Source of the DNA: Hyphomonadaceae bacterium JAD_PAG50586_4
GTDB lineage: Bacteria > Pseudomonadota > Alphaproteobacteria > Caulobacterales > Aquidulcibacteraceae
Direction of reading: 5' to 3'
DNA: 64,000 nucleotides
Assembly (NCBI GenBank): GCA_023242925.1
Contig: CP096134.1
Coordinates: 2,561,501 to 2,625,500, forward strand
Position 1 is the first letter of the stretch. The number at the start of each line of letters is the position of its first letter. Below, in pieces: positions 40,629 through 49,123 of the stretch. The notes beneath the pieces were generated by a model. It worked only from the letters and a program-made list of their open reading frames with translations, was not told where the DNA came from and did not search any database. The position numbers were made by a program, and so were the translations under genes.

Positions 40629-41668
40629 ATGTCGTTGGAAGTTTCGCACGTCGTCAAATCCTACGGGCGTTTTCCAGCGCTCCGTGACATCTCGCTGTTT
40701 GCCGAGGACGGCGAGTTTCTGGCCCTGCTCGGGCCTTCCGGTTCCGGTAAGACCACTTTGCTGCGCGTGATCGCGGGCCTGGAAATAGCTGATCAAGGCG
40801 CGGTGCGTTTCCGTAGTGAAGATCTGCTCGCCAAGCCGGTGCGTCAGCGCGGCATCGGCTTCGTGTTCCAACATTACGCGCTGTTTCGCCATATGACAGC
40901 AGCTCAAAACATCGCCTTTGGCATGCGCTCAAAGCCGCGCGCGCATCGTCCAAGCGAACGCGAGATACGCGCCAAGGTCGATGAATTATTGAACCTCGTG
41001 CAACTTGAGGGCTTGGGGGGCGCTATCCTAGCCAGCTTTCTGGCGGGCAACGCCAACGTGTGGCGCTTGCGCGCGCGCTCGCGATTGAGCCCAAGATACT
41101 ATTGTTGGATGAGCCGTTTGGCGCGCTCGACGCGAAAGTGCGACGCGAACTGCGCCGCTGGCTGCGCGACCTCCATGAACGCACTGGTCTCACCACGATC
41201 TTTGTCACCCACGACCAAGAAGAAGCGCTTGAGCTGGCTGACCGTGTCGCCTTGCTGAAGGATGGTCAGCTTGAACAAGTCGGCACGCCTGAAGAGCTTT
41301 ATCACGAACCAAGCAGCGCCTTCGTCTTCGACTTCCTGGGCGACAGCGTCCAATTGCCGTGCACGGTTGAGGGCGGTATCGCCATTGTTGCAGGCGCGGG
41401 CGTGCCCATCATCGGCGCAAAGCCCGCAAGCAATGGCCCGGCCATGGCGCACGTGCGACCTGATGGATTCGCCGTCAGCGCCGCGGACGCGCCTGGTATT
41501 GCCGCGCGTGTGCGCAATGTTCTCTTAGCCGGACCCGATGCGCGCATAGACTGCGTGTTGGAGGATGGCGGCGCGTTAGAAGTGCGTATCTCGCACGATG
41601 AAGCGATGCGACTAGCGCCACGCGACCGCATCAGCCTCGCACCTCACACCGTGCGCGTCTGGCGATAG
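40629..41668 (+). CDS. cysA: Sulfate ABC transporter ATPase CysA (one frameshift)
   Basis: The Walker A motif is [19 protein letters not shown] run of six G near 41018 is one short; repaired, the sequence reads [20 protein letters not shown], the ABC signature, followed by Walker [13 protein letters not shown] and the H-loop [11 protein letters not shown]. The total is 346 residues with a TOBE-like C-terminus. It powers the CysT/CysW channel. The operon order sbp-cysTWA is the common one. Confidence 0.92.
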
Positions 41669-41879
41669 CCCCTCTCGTCTCGTCAGCGCCTAACGTCCGG
41701 ATCGGCGCTGCGCGAGCCAGTTCCAACGCCCGCACCTCAGTCGAAACTCCACGCCCGACTTCAGGCGCAAAACGGTCATCTCCAAAAACGTAGGGAACGG
41801 CCACAAAGGGCCAGAGGACTAACCCGCTAGCGCGGGACGCAGATTCTGCAAGCGCTTGCGCCATTGTCATCGCCTCTTG

Positions 41880-41899
41880 TCTCCGGGCTGCGCCCGGAT
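41880..41899. repeat. Short GC-rich hairpin before the integrase fragment
   Basis: TCCGGGC and GCCCGGA are separated by three bases. With the following GGGCCGGGTCGCGCCC it forms a compact structured segment ahead of the integrase fragment, in keeping with a mobile-element end. The 264-bp gap 41669-41932 holds no other gene I would support. Confidence 0.35.
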
Positions 41900-41932
41900 G
41901 GGCCGGGTCGCGCCCAGACGGGAGACCCAGCC

Positions 41933-42035
41933 ATGGCCGACGCGCCTCCGATCCATCCTCTCCGCCAGCGCATGATCGAAGACATGACGCTTCGAGGCCT
42001 CAACCGCGCCTCGCAGAAGACCTACCTGCGCGCAG
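41933..42035 (+). mobile_element. Tyrosine integrase N-terminal fragment (IS91-associated type)
   Basis: Thirty-four codons read [20 protein letters not shown] then [10 protein letters not shown], the N-terminal arm-binding start of tyrosine integrases that accompany IS91-like elements. The match ends abruptly at about 42035, where SDR sequence begins in another frame. It is a scrap left by a recombination event. Confidence 0.6.
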
Positions 42036-42039
42036 TTCG

Positions 42040-42795
42040 CGCAAGAGCGCGCTCATCACGTCGGGCACACGCGGCGCCGGCGCGGCGACAGTCGCCCTCT
42101 TCCGCGACCTGGGCGCGCGCGTGCTCACAACCGCGCGTCAACGACCCAACGATCTCCCCGAAGCGATGTTCGTTCCATCGGATCTCACCACGGCGGAAGG
42201 TTGCGCGGAGCTGGCGCGCATCGCGCGCGAGCGTTTGGGCGAAATCGACATCTTGGTGCACATGCTTGGCGGCTCTTCCGCGCCCGCCGGCGGCTTTGTC
42301 GCCCTCAGCGACGAACACTGGCGCAGAGAACTCGATCTCAATCTCATGCCTGCTGTGCGGCTCGACCGGGCGCTCGTCCCATCAATGGCCGCAAAGGGAC
42401 GCGGCGTCGTCATTCACGTGACTTCGATTCAAAGCGCTCTGCCGCTCCCAGAGGCGACAACCGCCTATGCAGCGGCGAAGGCGGCGCTCTCCACCTACAG
42501 CAAGAGCCTTTCAAAAGAAGTTTCGCCGAAAGGCGTCCGCGTTGTGCGCGTATCGCCCGGCTGGATCGAGACCGAGGGCGCTGTCCACATGACGGATCGC
42601 ATCGCACAGCAAGCGGGCGTCGATCGCGCCGCCGGCAGACAGATCGTCATGAACGCGTTGGGCGGCATACCGCTTGGGCGACCCGCGAAACCCGAAGAGG
42701 TTGCGAACCTCATCGCCTTCCTCGCCTCAGACCGCGCCGCATCGATCACCGGCGCCGAATACGTCATCGACGGCGGCACGATACCGACCGTGTGA
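42040..42795 (+). pseudogene. Short-chain dehydrogenase/reductase with its 5' end replaced by integrase sequence
   Basis: The SDR homology starts [20 protein letters not shown] (cofactor loop TxGxxxGxG with Ser for the usual first Gly) and runs through the catalytic Ser ([10 protein letters not shown]), Tyr-x3-Lys ([10 protein letters not shown]) and the C-terminal [12 protein letters not shown]. No start codon of its own is present; the nearest candidates lie in the integrase fragment in a different frame or internally (CTG/GTG near 42121, which would remove the cofactor loop). The enzyme may be unexpressed, or expressed as a fusion if a one-base error hides the correct frame. Confidence 0.65.
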
Positions 42796-42921
42796 TCCTC
42801 ATCTCAAATCTGAGGAGTTGCTCACATGCCCCCACCCGCCACATCGCGCCCGCTCCCGGCTCTGGCGTACACGGCTGGCAGGACGTCAAATCGAAAGTCC
42901 GGCCCAAACGAGCGCCGCACA

Positions 42922-43390
42922 TTACTTGTTCGACGACGCCAACAGATTGTCGCGCAATGTGATCAGATCACGCTGCAGGCGCACGAACGCGTCTGGATCG
43001 AGTCCGGTCGCTTCGATAACGGATCTCGCGTCCGCAGAACGCCTGCTCGAATATGGCTTTGCCCCCGGGCGTAAGGCTGACGCGCACCTGACGCTCATCT
43101 TCCGCGTCGCGCCGGCGCGTCACATAGCCCGCCGCTTCAAGCCGCTTCAGCAAAGGCGTCAGCGTGCTCGATTCCAGGAAGAGCTTGTCGCCCAATTCAC
43201 CCACCGTCTGATCGCCTGCCTCGTTCAGCGCAATGAGCGTGGCGTATTGGGGATAGGTGATCCCCAATTCCTCGAAGAGCTGCTTGTAGGCGCGCCCGAA
43301 CGCGAGGTTGGTCGAGTAGACGGCAAAGCAAAGGAAATCGGCCAGGGATCCGGCCAATTCCTGCTTCGGCATTTTCGTAGGTTTTTTCAT
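42922..43390 (-). CDS. OhrR-like MarR-family regulator (one frameshift near the end)
   Basis: The N-terminus carries the reactive Cys of the OhrR group (ADFLCFAVYSTNLAFGRAY, Cys21), then the winged helix (TVGELGDKLFLESSTLTPLL, RLEAAGYVTRRRDAEDERQV). A one-base discrepancy near 43045 separates the last 37 codons, which read ADARSVIEATGLDPDAFVRL and end at 42922. The start at 43390 follows AGGCCTAAGTCT. OhrR proteins release DNA when organic peroxides oxidise this Cys. It is divergent from a hydrolase gene with two operator-like repeats between them. Confidence 0.83.
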
Positions 43391-43426
43391 AGACTTAGGC
43401 CTTCCCTCAAGCACTTAGATAGATCG

Positions 43427-43505
43427 CGCACAATTTAATCGCAACCGATTGACAACATCTAAGTTCCAGCCATATACCTCGCGTGCGATTTAATCGCGTC
43501 CGATA
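43427..43505. promoter_or_regulatory. Two direct copies of an OhrR-type operator
   Basis: GCACAATTTAATCGCAACCG (from 43428) and GTGCGATTTAATCGCGTCCG (from 43483) agree at most positions and are 56 bp apart. Each contains a palindromic ATTTAAT-like core flanked by CG. They lie between the divergent regulator and hydrolase genes. Confidence 0.6.
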
Positions 43506-43519
43506 TACAGGAGGGTGTC

Positions 43520-44323
43520 ATGATAAAGAGTGCAGGCAAAATTTTGGTCGCGGCTGCAGCGGCGGCGACCCTGGCAAGTTGTGCGCAAGCGCAGACGCTG
43601 CGGACCATTCCAGACGACCAAACGGTGCGTAACGTCGTCCTCGTTCACGGCGCGTTTGCCGACGGTTCAGGCTGGCGCGGCGTCTATGATGAACTCACAG
43701 GGCGCGGCTATCGCGTCACCATCGTGCAAAATCCGCTCACCTCGCTCGAGGATGACGTCAACGCGACGCGCCGCGTGCTCGCGCGCCAAGAAGGTCCCAG
43801 CATTCTCGTTGGCCATTCCTATGGCGGTACGGTGATCACTGAAGCCGGCGTCGATCCAAATGTTGCGGGCCTTGTCTATGTGTCCGCGTTCGCGCCTGAC
43901 GTCGGCGAAAGCACCGGCCAGCAATTGGCCGAAATCCCGGCGCCGCCCGAGTTTGTCATTGAGCCGGGCCCGGACGGTTTTGGCTTCATCAATCTGGAAA
44001 AATTTCGCCAAGGCTTTGCCGCAGATGTGAGCGAGACCGACGCAGCTTTCCTGCGTGACAGCCAGGTGCCGATCAATATGGCGAACTTCGCCGCGCCGGT
44101 GACTGAAGCCGCCTGGCGTACGCGCCCGAGTTGGGCGGTGATCGCCACCCAAGATCGCGCCATCGATCCGCGCCTCCTGCGTCAAATGGCGGAGCGCATC
44201 GACGCGCAGATTGTTGAGGTGGAGGCAAGCCACGTGCCCTTCATCACGCGCCCACGCGAAATCGCGGATGTGATCGATCAGGCTGCGCGCAGCGTCTCGC
44301 AGTCCGCCACGCAATCCAATTGA
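43520..44323 (+). CDS. Alpha/beta hydrolase, exported
   Basis: The 267-residue protein has a signal sequence ending TLASCAQAQ, either a lipobox Cys or a signal-peptidase I site. The nucleophile is Ser in LVGHSYGGTVI; HGAFADGSGW supplies the oxyanion hole and EASHVPFITRP the catalytic His. AGGAGGG lies 6 bases before the ATG. Esterase or lactonase activity is likely. It is probably controlled by the OhrR-type regulator and is followed by a second hydrolase 32 bp downstream. Confidence 0.85.
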   Translation: MIKSAGKILVAAAAAATLASCAQAQTLRTIPDDQTVRNVVLVHGAFADGSGWRGVYDELTGRGYRVTIVQNPLTSLEDDVNATRRVLARQEGPSILVGHSYGGTVITEAGVDPNVAGLVYVSAFAPDVGESTGQQLAEIPAPPEFVIEPGPDGFGFINLEKFRQGFAADVSETDAAFLRDSQVPINMANFAAPVTEAAWRTRPSWAVIATQDRAIDPRLLRQMAERIDAQIVEVEASHVPFITRPREIADVIDQAARSVSQSATQSN

Positions 44324-44355
44324 GCCGAAAACCTCACAAAGCAGGAGAAATCCAA

Positions 44356-45186
44356 ATGGCTTACGTCACCACCAAGGACGGCGTTGAAATCTTCTACAAG
44401 GATTGGGGCCCGAAGAACGCGCAAGCGCTGGTGTTTCACCACGGCTGGCCGCTCAGCTCCGATGATTGGGACGCGCAGCTCTTGTTCTTCGTCAATCAGG
44501 GCTACCGGGTCATCGCCCACGATCGGCGCGGTCACGGCCGCTCGGCGCAAGTCTCAGACGGTCACGATATGGATCATTACGCCGCCGACATTGAGGCCGT
44601 GGTCGAGGCGCTTGATCTCACGAACGCCGTCCATATCGGCCATTCAACCGGCGGCGGTGAAGTCGCGCATTATGTCGCGCGCGCCAAAGCGGGCCGCGTA
44701 GCGAAAGCTGTGCTGATCGGGGCGGTGCCGCCCATCATGCTAAAGACTCCGAACAATCCGGGCGGTCTGCCTATGGACGTGTTCGATGGCTTCCGCGCGT
44801 CGCTCGCTGGCGATCGTTCAAGCTTTTATCGCGCCGTGGCGTCCGGCCCATTCTACGGCTTCAATCGGCCAGGCGTCGAAACCAAGGCTGCGGTCGTCGA
44901 CAATTGGTGGCGCCAAGGCATGATGGGTGGCGCAAAAGCGCACTATGACGGTATCAAAGCCTTCTCTGAGACCGATTTCACCGACGATCTCAAAGCCATG
45001 GACGCGCCCACCTTGATCATGCACGGCGACGACGATCAAATCGTGCCCATCGACGACAGCGCCAAGCTTGCGATCAACTTTTTGAAGAAGGGCGAACTTA
45101 AAATCTATCCTGGCTTCTCGCACGGAATGGCAACGGTGAACGCAGATGCGATCAATGCCGATCTCTTGGCCTTCATCCGAAGCTGA
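44356..45186 (+). CDS. Alpha/beta hydrolase of the non-heme chloroperoxidase type
   Basis: The 276-residue protein starts MAYVTTKDGVEIFYKDWGPK after AGGAGAAATCCAA. HHGWPLSSDDW (oxyanion hole), IGHSTGGGEVAHYVAR (nucleophile Ser), HGDDDQIVPID (Asp) and GFSHGMATVN (His) are the marks of cofactor-free haloperoxidase/aryl-esterase proteins. Its link to a peroxide-type regulator fits the family's peracid chemistry. A strong terminator follows. Confidence 0.92.
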   Translation: MAYVTTKDGVEIFYKDWGPKNAQALVFHHGWPLSSDDWDAQLLFFVNQGYRVIAHDRRGHGRSAQVSDGHDMDHYAADIEAVVEALDLTNAVHIGHSTGGGEVAHYVARAKAGRVAKAVLIGAVPPIMLKTPNNPGGLPMDVFDGFRASLAGDRSSFYRAVASGPFYGFNRPGVETKAAVVDNWWRQGMMGGAKAHYDGIKAFSETDFTDDLKAMDAPTLIMHGDDDQIVPIDDSAKLAINFLKKGELKIYPGFSHGMATVNADAINADLLAFIRS

Positions 45187-45201
45187 CCAAAAATATCAAG
45201 C

Positions 45202-45235
45202 GCGAGGGCGGCAGTTCTTCGACGGCCGCCCTCGC
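45202..45235 (+). terminator. Rho-independent-like terminator after the hydrolase operon
   Basis: A perfect 11-bp stem (GCGAGGGCGGC with GCCGCCCTCGC) surrounds a 12-base loop, 15 bp after the stop. No long T-run follows. Confidence 0.7.
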
Positions 45236-45295
45236 ATCGCACAGGACGGAATGCGCGGCCACTTCAACGACCCGGCGACGTCGCAAAAATCCCGA

Positions 45296-46849
45296 GGCTG
45301 TGTGAAAACGGCAAATCACTTCATGCTCTGATGGTCGTCACGGAGACGCCTCATGAGCCGATTTGTCGAAGGCGAACAACGCTCTCAGCTTACTCTACTG
45401 CCCGCGAGCCTAGAAGAATACGTGGACGCGGAAAATCCGGTCCGCGTGGTCGATGTGTTCATCGAAGAACTCGATCTCACGACGCTGGGCTTCTCGGGGC
45501 CCGCCCCGACGGGCCGCCCCGGCTATCACCCCGCCACCCTGCTCAAGATCTATCTCTACGGCTACCTCAACCGCATCCAATCCAGCCGGCGCCTAGAGCG
45601 CGAGGCCAATCGCAACGTCGAGCTGATGTGGCTCACCGGGCGACTTGCGCCGGACTTCAAAACCATCGCCGATTTCCGCAAAGACAACGGCCCCGCAATC
45701 CAAGCGGTCTGCGCGCGCTTCATCGCCATTTGCGGACAGATCGGATTGTTTAGTCACGCTGTGGCTGCGATCGACGGCGCTAAGTTCAAGGCAGTGAATT
45801 CGCGCGATCGCAACTTCACCCGCGGCAAACTTAAACGGCGCATGGAGCAAATCTCCGAAAGCATCGAACGCTACCTGCAGGCGCTCGATGCTGCAGATGT
45901 CCAGGAAGGTGATCGGGCCGAAGCCAAGTCGGCGCGTTTAACCGATAAAATCGCTGCAATGCGCGCCAGACTGGGCGAGCTCCAGCAACTTGAAGCCCAG
46001 GTGCTCGAAGCGCCGGACCTCCAAATCTCTCTCACCGATCCCGATGCGCGCGCTATGGCTACCAACATGCGCGGCGCCAGCGTCGTGGGCTACAATGTGC
46101 AGGCCGCTGTCGATGCGGAGCACCACCTCATCGTGGCGCATGAAGTGACCAATGTCGTCGTCGATCGAACCCTACTCGCGCCGATGGCGGAGAAAACCAA
46201 AGCGGCGATGGGTGTCGAACAGCTCGAAGCGCTGGCCGACCGCGGCTATTTCAGCGGCGAGCAGATCCGCGCCTGCGAGGGAGTCGGCGTCACGCCATTG
46301 GTGCCGAAGCCCCTTACATCGAACGCGAAAGCCGCCGGTCGATTTGGCAAAGACGATTTCACCTATCTCGCCGATCAGAATGCATATCGTTGCCCGGCGA
46401 ACGAGCTGCTCACTTATCGACATGCCACCGTCGAAAATGGCCTAACGCTTTATCTCTACTACACCACCAAGTGCGGCAGCTGCCCGTTGCGATCTAAATG
46501 CACCACCGGGAAAGAACGACGCGTGCGGCGCTGGGAGCATGAGCATGTCGTTGAAGCGAACTTGAAGCGCCTAGAGATGAAGCCTGACGCGATGACCATC
46601 AGACGACGAACGGTCGAACACACCTTCGGCACGCTCAAATCGTGGATGGGACACACCCACTTCCTGACCAGAAGACTTGAAAACGTCAAAACGGAAATGA
46701 GTTTATGCGTCCTGGCTTATAACCTGAAGCGGATGATGGCGATCATGGGCGCAGGCCCGCTCACCGCCGCCATCCGCGCGTGATAAACCGCGCGCGTCCT
46801 CTGCGCCCGCGCGCCGTACGCCGATCAGAGTACGCGTTTTCACACAGCC
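45296..46849 (+). mobile_element. IS1182-family insertion sequence
   Basis: The terminal inverted repeats are GGCTGTGTGAAAACG (45296-45310) and its complement at 46835-46849, giving a 1,554-bp element around one transposase gene. The flanks (ATCCCGA and ACTCCCA) show no obvious target duplication. The transposase is intact, so the element could still move. Confidence 0.85.
45353..46783 (+). CDS. IS1182-family DDE transposase
   Basis: The 476-residue protein begins MSRFVEGEQRSQLTLLPASL, the usual start of IS1182 transposases. The DDE residues are in AAIDGAKFKAVNSRD, EALADRGYFSGEQI and RRTVEHTFGTLKSWMGHTHF. A Cys-rich patch (CGSCPLRSKC) before the last motif is typical. Unlike many neighbouring genes it shows no frameshift. 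Confidence 0.93.
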   Translation: MSRFVEGEQRSQLTLLPASLEEYVDAENPVRVVDVFIEELDLTTLGFSGPAPTGRPGYHPATLLKIYLYGYLNRIQSSRRLEREANRNVELMWLTGRLAPDFKTIADFRKDNGPAIQAVCARFIAICGQIGLFSHAVAAIDGAKFKAVNSRDRNFTRGKLKRRMEQISESIERYLQALDAADVQEGDRAEAKSARLTDKIAAMRARLGELQQLEAQVLEAPDLQISLTDPDARAMATNMRGASVVGYNVQAAVDAEHHLIVAHEVTNVVVDRTLLAPMAEKTKAAMGVEQLEALADRGYFSGEQIRACEGVGVTPLVPKPLTSNAKAAGRFGKDDFTYLADQNAYRCPANELLTYRHATVENGLTLYLYYTTKCGSCPLRSKCTTGKERRVRRWEHEHVVEANLKRLEMKPDAMTIRRRTVEHTFGTLKSWMGHTHFLTRRLENVKTEMSLCVLAYNLKRMMAIMGAGPLTAAIRA

Positions 46850-46884
46850 ACTCCCAATTCCGGAAGTTGGCGCTCTGCCGCCTC

Positions 46885-46908
46885 AAAACGGAAGTTTAGC
46901 TTCCGCTT
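46885..46908. repeat. REP-like palindromic repeat, copy 1
   Basis: AAAACGGAAG, a short spacer and CTTCCGCTT form a small hairpin. A second copy with the same arms and a different spacer is at 47703-47726, on the other side of the membrane-protein gene. Confidence 0.55.
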
Positions 46909-46974
46909 CTCATCCCAAGCGGACTTCGATGCGAGAGGCGCTCAAATGGCGACATGACCGATACGCATCTGCCC

Positions 46975-47577
46975 TCAAACCAATCCACGAAAATAGGCCA
47001 CGACCCGTGCGGCCTCCACCGTCGCGTCTTCGGCGATGGGTACGCGCAGATGGCCTCTGTATCGCGCGGTCTGAGCAAGCGCGCCCGCCCCTCTGATCGT
47101 CAGTTGCATCGCGAATTCGACTGAGGGCACGACGTCGGGCTCTATCCGGGCGAAGGAAAAGTGCGTCATTCCTTTTGCGGCGAGGCGAAACCAGGTGTTT
47201 CCCACCACGACGGATCGCTTAGTAAAGATGACTTCGAGCCCTTCCGCCATGTGCTTTCGCGGCACGCGCCAATTGTTCTTACGGGTCTTGCGGGCGTGTT
47301 CGAGGTCACGAAATTTTGCAAAGTCATCGGGCGCAAGCATCCAACGGCCGATGACGTCCTCGCCCCGCCGCGCCCTGTCGATCAGCGATAGAGTGTAAGA
47401 ATAATTGGCGGTCATAAGCGCGGCGATCACGAGCACGATCGCGCCGACCGCCTTAGCCGCTGCGGACGCAGGATCAGGCGATTGCAAGCCCCAGATCAAT
47501 GCAGCCGCTCCGCCGAGCGCAGCCGCGCCAGTGATCCAAACCTTGGGCCCTGGGTTCGAAATCCCACGATCCTGCAT
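46975..47577 (-). CDS. Membrane-anchored hypothetical protein
   Basis: Two hydrophobic helices lie at residues ~13-31 and ~41-60 (VGAIVLVIAALMTANYSYTL), followed by a ~140-residue soluble domain with GRWMLAPDDFAKFRDLEHAR and VIFTKRSVVVGNTWFRL. The domain is reminiscent of PH-like domains of small bacterial membrane proteins, but I cannot place it firmly. It is flanked by two copies of a short palindromic repeat. Confidence 0.7.
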   Translation of the reverse strand: MQDRGISNPGPKVWITGAAALGGAAALIWGLQSPDPASAAAKAVGAIVLVIAALMTANYSYTLSLIDRARRGEDVIGRWMLAPDDFAKFRDLEHARKTRKNNWRVPRKHMAEGLEVIFTKRSVVVGNTWFRLAAKGMTHFSFARIEPDVVPSVEFAMQLTIRGAGALAQTARYRGHLRVPIAEDATVEAARVVAYFRGLV

Positions 47578-47702
47578 AAAAGCACTCCCGGTCTCGTGTC
47601 ATGGGCTATGATTGATACTGAAGTGATTGCCGTGCGTTGGATCGCGGCTGCGTGAACAATCACGCGAAATCCCACAAGCCGACGTTAGCGGCTTCTCGCT
47701 CT

Positions 47703-47726
47703 AAAACGGAAGTGCGCCTTCCGCTT
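47703..47726. repeat. REP-like palindromic repeat, copy 2
   Basis: It has the same arms as copy 1 (AAAACGGAAG and CTTCCGCTT) around a GC-rich instead of AT-rich spacer. The change of spacer with conserved arms suggests a repeat family selected as a hairpin. Confidence 0.55.
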
Positions 47727-47750
47727 TGGCGCACCACAACTGGCTGTCCG

Positions 47751-47945
47751 TCAAACGGCGACTCGAACCGCGAGTAAGAGCAGCACCACCGCGCCCGCGA
47801 GCATGAAACTCAGCCCACAAAACCTTACGGACCAAACAAAGGACTTCTTCGAATCGCCTGGAGCAGCGCGTCCAAGCATGGGTTCTGCATGGTCTTGGAC
47901 TGGCGCGATCATTCGCTTCCCAAAATGCTCTCCCAACAGCCGCAA
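47751..47945 (-). CDS. Small single-pass membrane protein
   Basis: Up to 64 residues, with a TTG start directly after the XRE stop or an ATG at 47912. The C-terminal helix FMLAGAVVLLLLAVRVAV is a clear membrane segment. It appears co-transcribed with the XRE gene, a common layout for small XRE/membrane-protein pairs of unknown role. Confidence 0.5.
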   Translation of the reverse strand: MRLLGEHFGKRMIAPVQDHAEPMLGRAAPGDSKKSFVWSVRFCGLSFMLAGAVVLLLLAVRVAV

Positions 47946-48179
47946 TCACCTCTTGCGAGGTTTGCCCTTTCCATCGGGCGTCACGAGATCGACGTGCGAG
48001 ACCTCCAGCGCTTGAGCCAATTCAAATAACGTCACGATGGTTGGATTCCGCAGCCCATTCTCTAGACCAGAGATGTATTGCTGACTGAAGCCCGACCGCT
48101 CTTCGACGTCCTCTTGGCTGAGGCCTTTCTCCCGTCGGATCCGTGCGAAATTGCGCCCAACCAGCGCACGCATATCCAT
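47946..48179 (-). CDS. Small XRE-family regulator
   Basis: Seventy-seven residues of almost pure helix-turn-helix (NFARIRREKGLSQEDVEERS, GFSQQYISGLENGLRNPTIV) with a Lys-rich tail. The ATG at 48179 or 48173 is likely. An inverted repeat at 48199-48229 lies about 20 bp upstream and is a natural operator. It is divergent from the gene pair leading into the FecI-like sigma factor. Confidence 0.85.
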   Translation of the reverse strand: MDMRALVGRNFARIRREKGLSQEDVEERSGFSQQYISGLENGLRNPTIVTLFELAQALEVSHVDLVTPDGKGKPRKR

Positions 48180-48198
48180 GCGCCGACGGTGGCAATTC

Positions 48199-48229
48199 AC
48201 ATACTCTAGTGTTATCAACTATAGTATGT
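48199..48229. promoter_or_regulatory. Inverted repeat, candidate XRE operator
   Basis: ACATACTCTAGT and ACTATAGTATGT (one mismatch over 12 bp) flank GTTATCA. The segment is AT-rich against its surroundings and lies between divergent genes. Confidence 0.6.
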
Positions 48230-48258
48230 ATTCGAGGTCGACATCCCAAGCGTCCGTG

Positions 48259-48567
48259 ATGCTCCACGCCGAAATAGTCGGCGCCAGCAATATTTCGATC
48301 ATTGCGGATGTAGCGTTGGAGCACGGAGGGAGCGACGTAGCGATTAGAGATGGGGCGGCAAACCTCGCGGTCGTACGCTGTGTGGATAAGGCCGCCGCCA
48401 ACGATCATGCCGCCCTGGCGACAATGCTTATTGAGGGACCGTTCAAATTTGCCGCGCTGCTCTGTGAGGACCGGGAGGCGTCGGTTCTCGATGGTCCGAT
48501 CCCTGCCTTTCATGTGTCAGAGGTGGGCGACCTCGTGGCGAGGTTAGTGCGCGAGGCGAGCGCATGA
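48259..48567 (+). CDS. Hypothetical protein coupled to the sigma factor gene
   Basis: About 102 residues starting MLHAEIVGASNISIIADVAL, with alternating strands and helices and an Asp/Ala-rich middle. Its stop overlaps the ATG of the sigma factor (ATGA), which supports a real, translationally coupled gene. No known family and no signal peptide. Confidence 0.5.
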   Translation: MLHAEIVGASNISIIADVALEHGGSDVAIRDGAANLAVVRCVDKAAANDHAALATMLIEGPFKFAALLCEDREASVLDGPIPAFHVSEVGDLVARLVREASA

Positions 48568-49123
48568 AGCGGGCTGAGCTGACGCGGCTCTTTTGGAGGA
48601 AGCGCCCAAGCTTGTGCGCCAATTGACGCGTTCGCGCGGACGCGCGGCGGCCGAGGACGTGGTCCAGGCAGCCTTCGAGCGCTTAATGGGCGCGCGGCTT
48701 GAGGAGATCGAGCGGCCACGCGCGTTCTTGGCCCGGATCGCCTTGAATCTGGCCGCCGATGAAGCCCGGCGCGACGGGCGCACCCCAGTGCGGTGCGCGC
48801 CCGCTGAAGAAATCGCGGCGTTGGAAGAAAAGCTCGCGGCCTTGGGTGCGTCAGCCGAAGACGATTTGATTGATCGCGAACGGCGCGCTGTGGTCGCGGG
48901 TGTGTTGCACAGCTTGCCGCGCAAAGAGCGCCTCGCGTTGCTGTGGGCCAAATTGGAGGGGCTGACGCATCGCCAGATCGGGAAACGCTTGGGCGAGCCC
49001 CACACCAACGTGCCCTTCTATCTTTCTCGCGCGCTTGCCAAATGCCGGAAGGCGTTGCACGCCTTCGACAATTGCGACACCCACGGGTTTCAAAATGACG
49101 GGCGAGGCGCCGACGCGGATTGA
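48564..49123 (+). CDS. FecI-like ECF sigma factor (one frameshift near the start)
   Basis: From the ATG at 48564 a T-run near 48585 is one short; repaired, the protein has 186 residues. Region 2 is RGRAAAEDVVQAAFERL and RPRAFLARIALNLAADEARR; region 4 is LPRKERLALLWAKLEGLTHR and QIGKRLGEPHTNVPFYLSRA. The FecR-like gene overlaps its 3' end. Such pairs activate TonB-receptor operons, and the STN-domain receptor at 53.5 kb is the only suitable partner in the window. Confidence 0.85.

Noticed and set aside
23600..41030. Programmed frameshifting in TetR, TonB receptor and cysA genes
   Set aside because: The sites lack a shared slippery sequence and occur in families not known for recoding. One-base losses in short runs explain them better.
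41631..41870. Possible small gene on the minus strand after cysA
   Set aside because: No ribosome binding site or family; it overlaps the cysA end and the structured region before the integrase scrap.
47540..47575. GGGTTCGAAATCCC resembling a tRNA T-arm
   Set aside because: No acceptor, D or anticodon arms can be drawn around it, and it lies at the start of a plausible protein gene. No other tRNA or rRNA was recognised.
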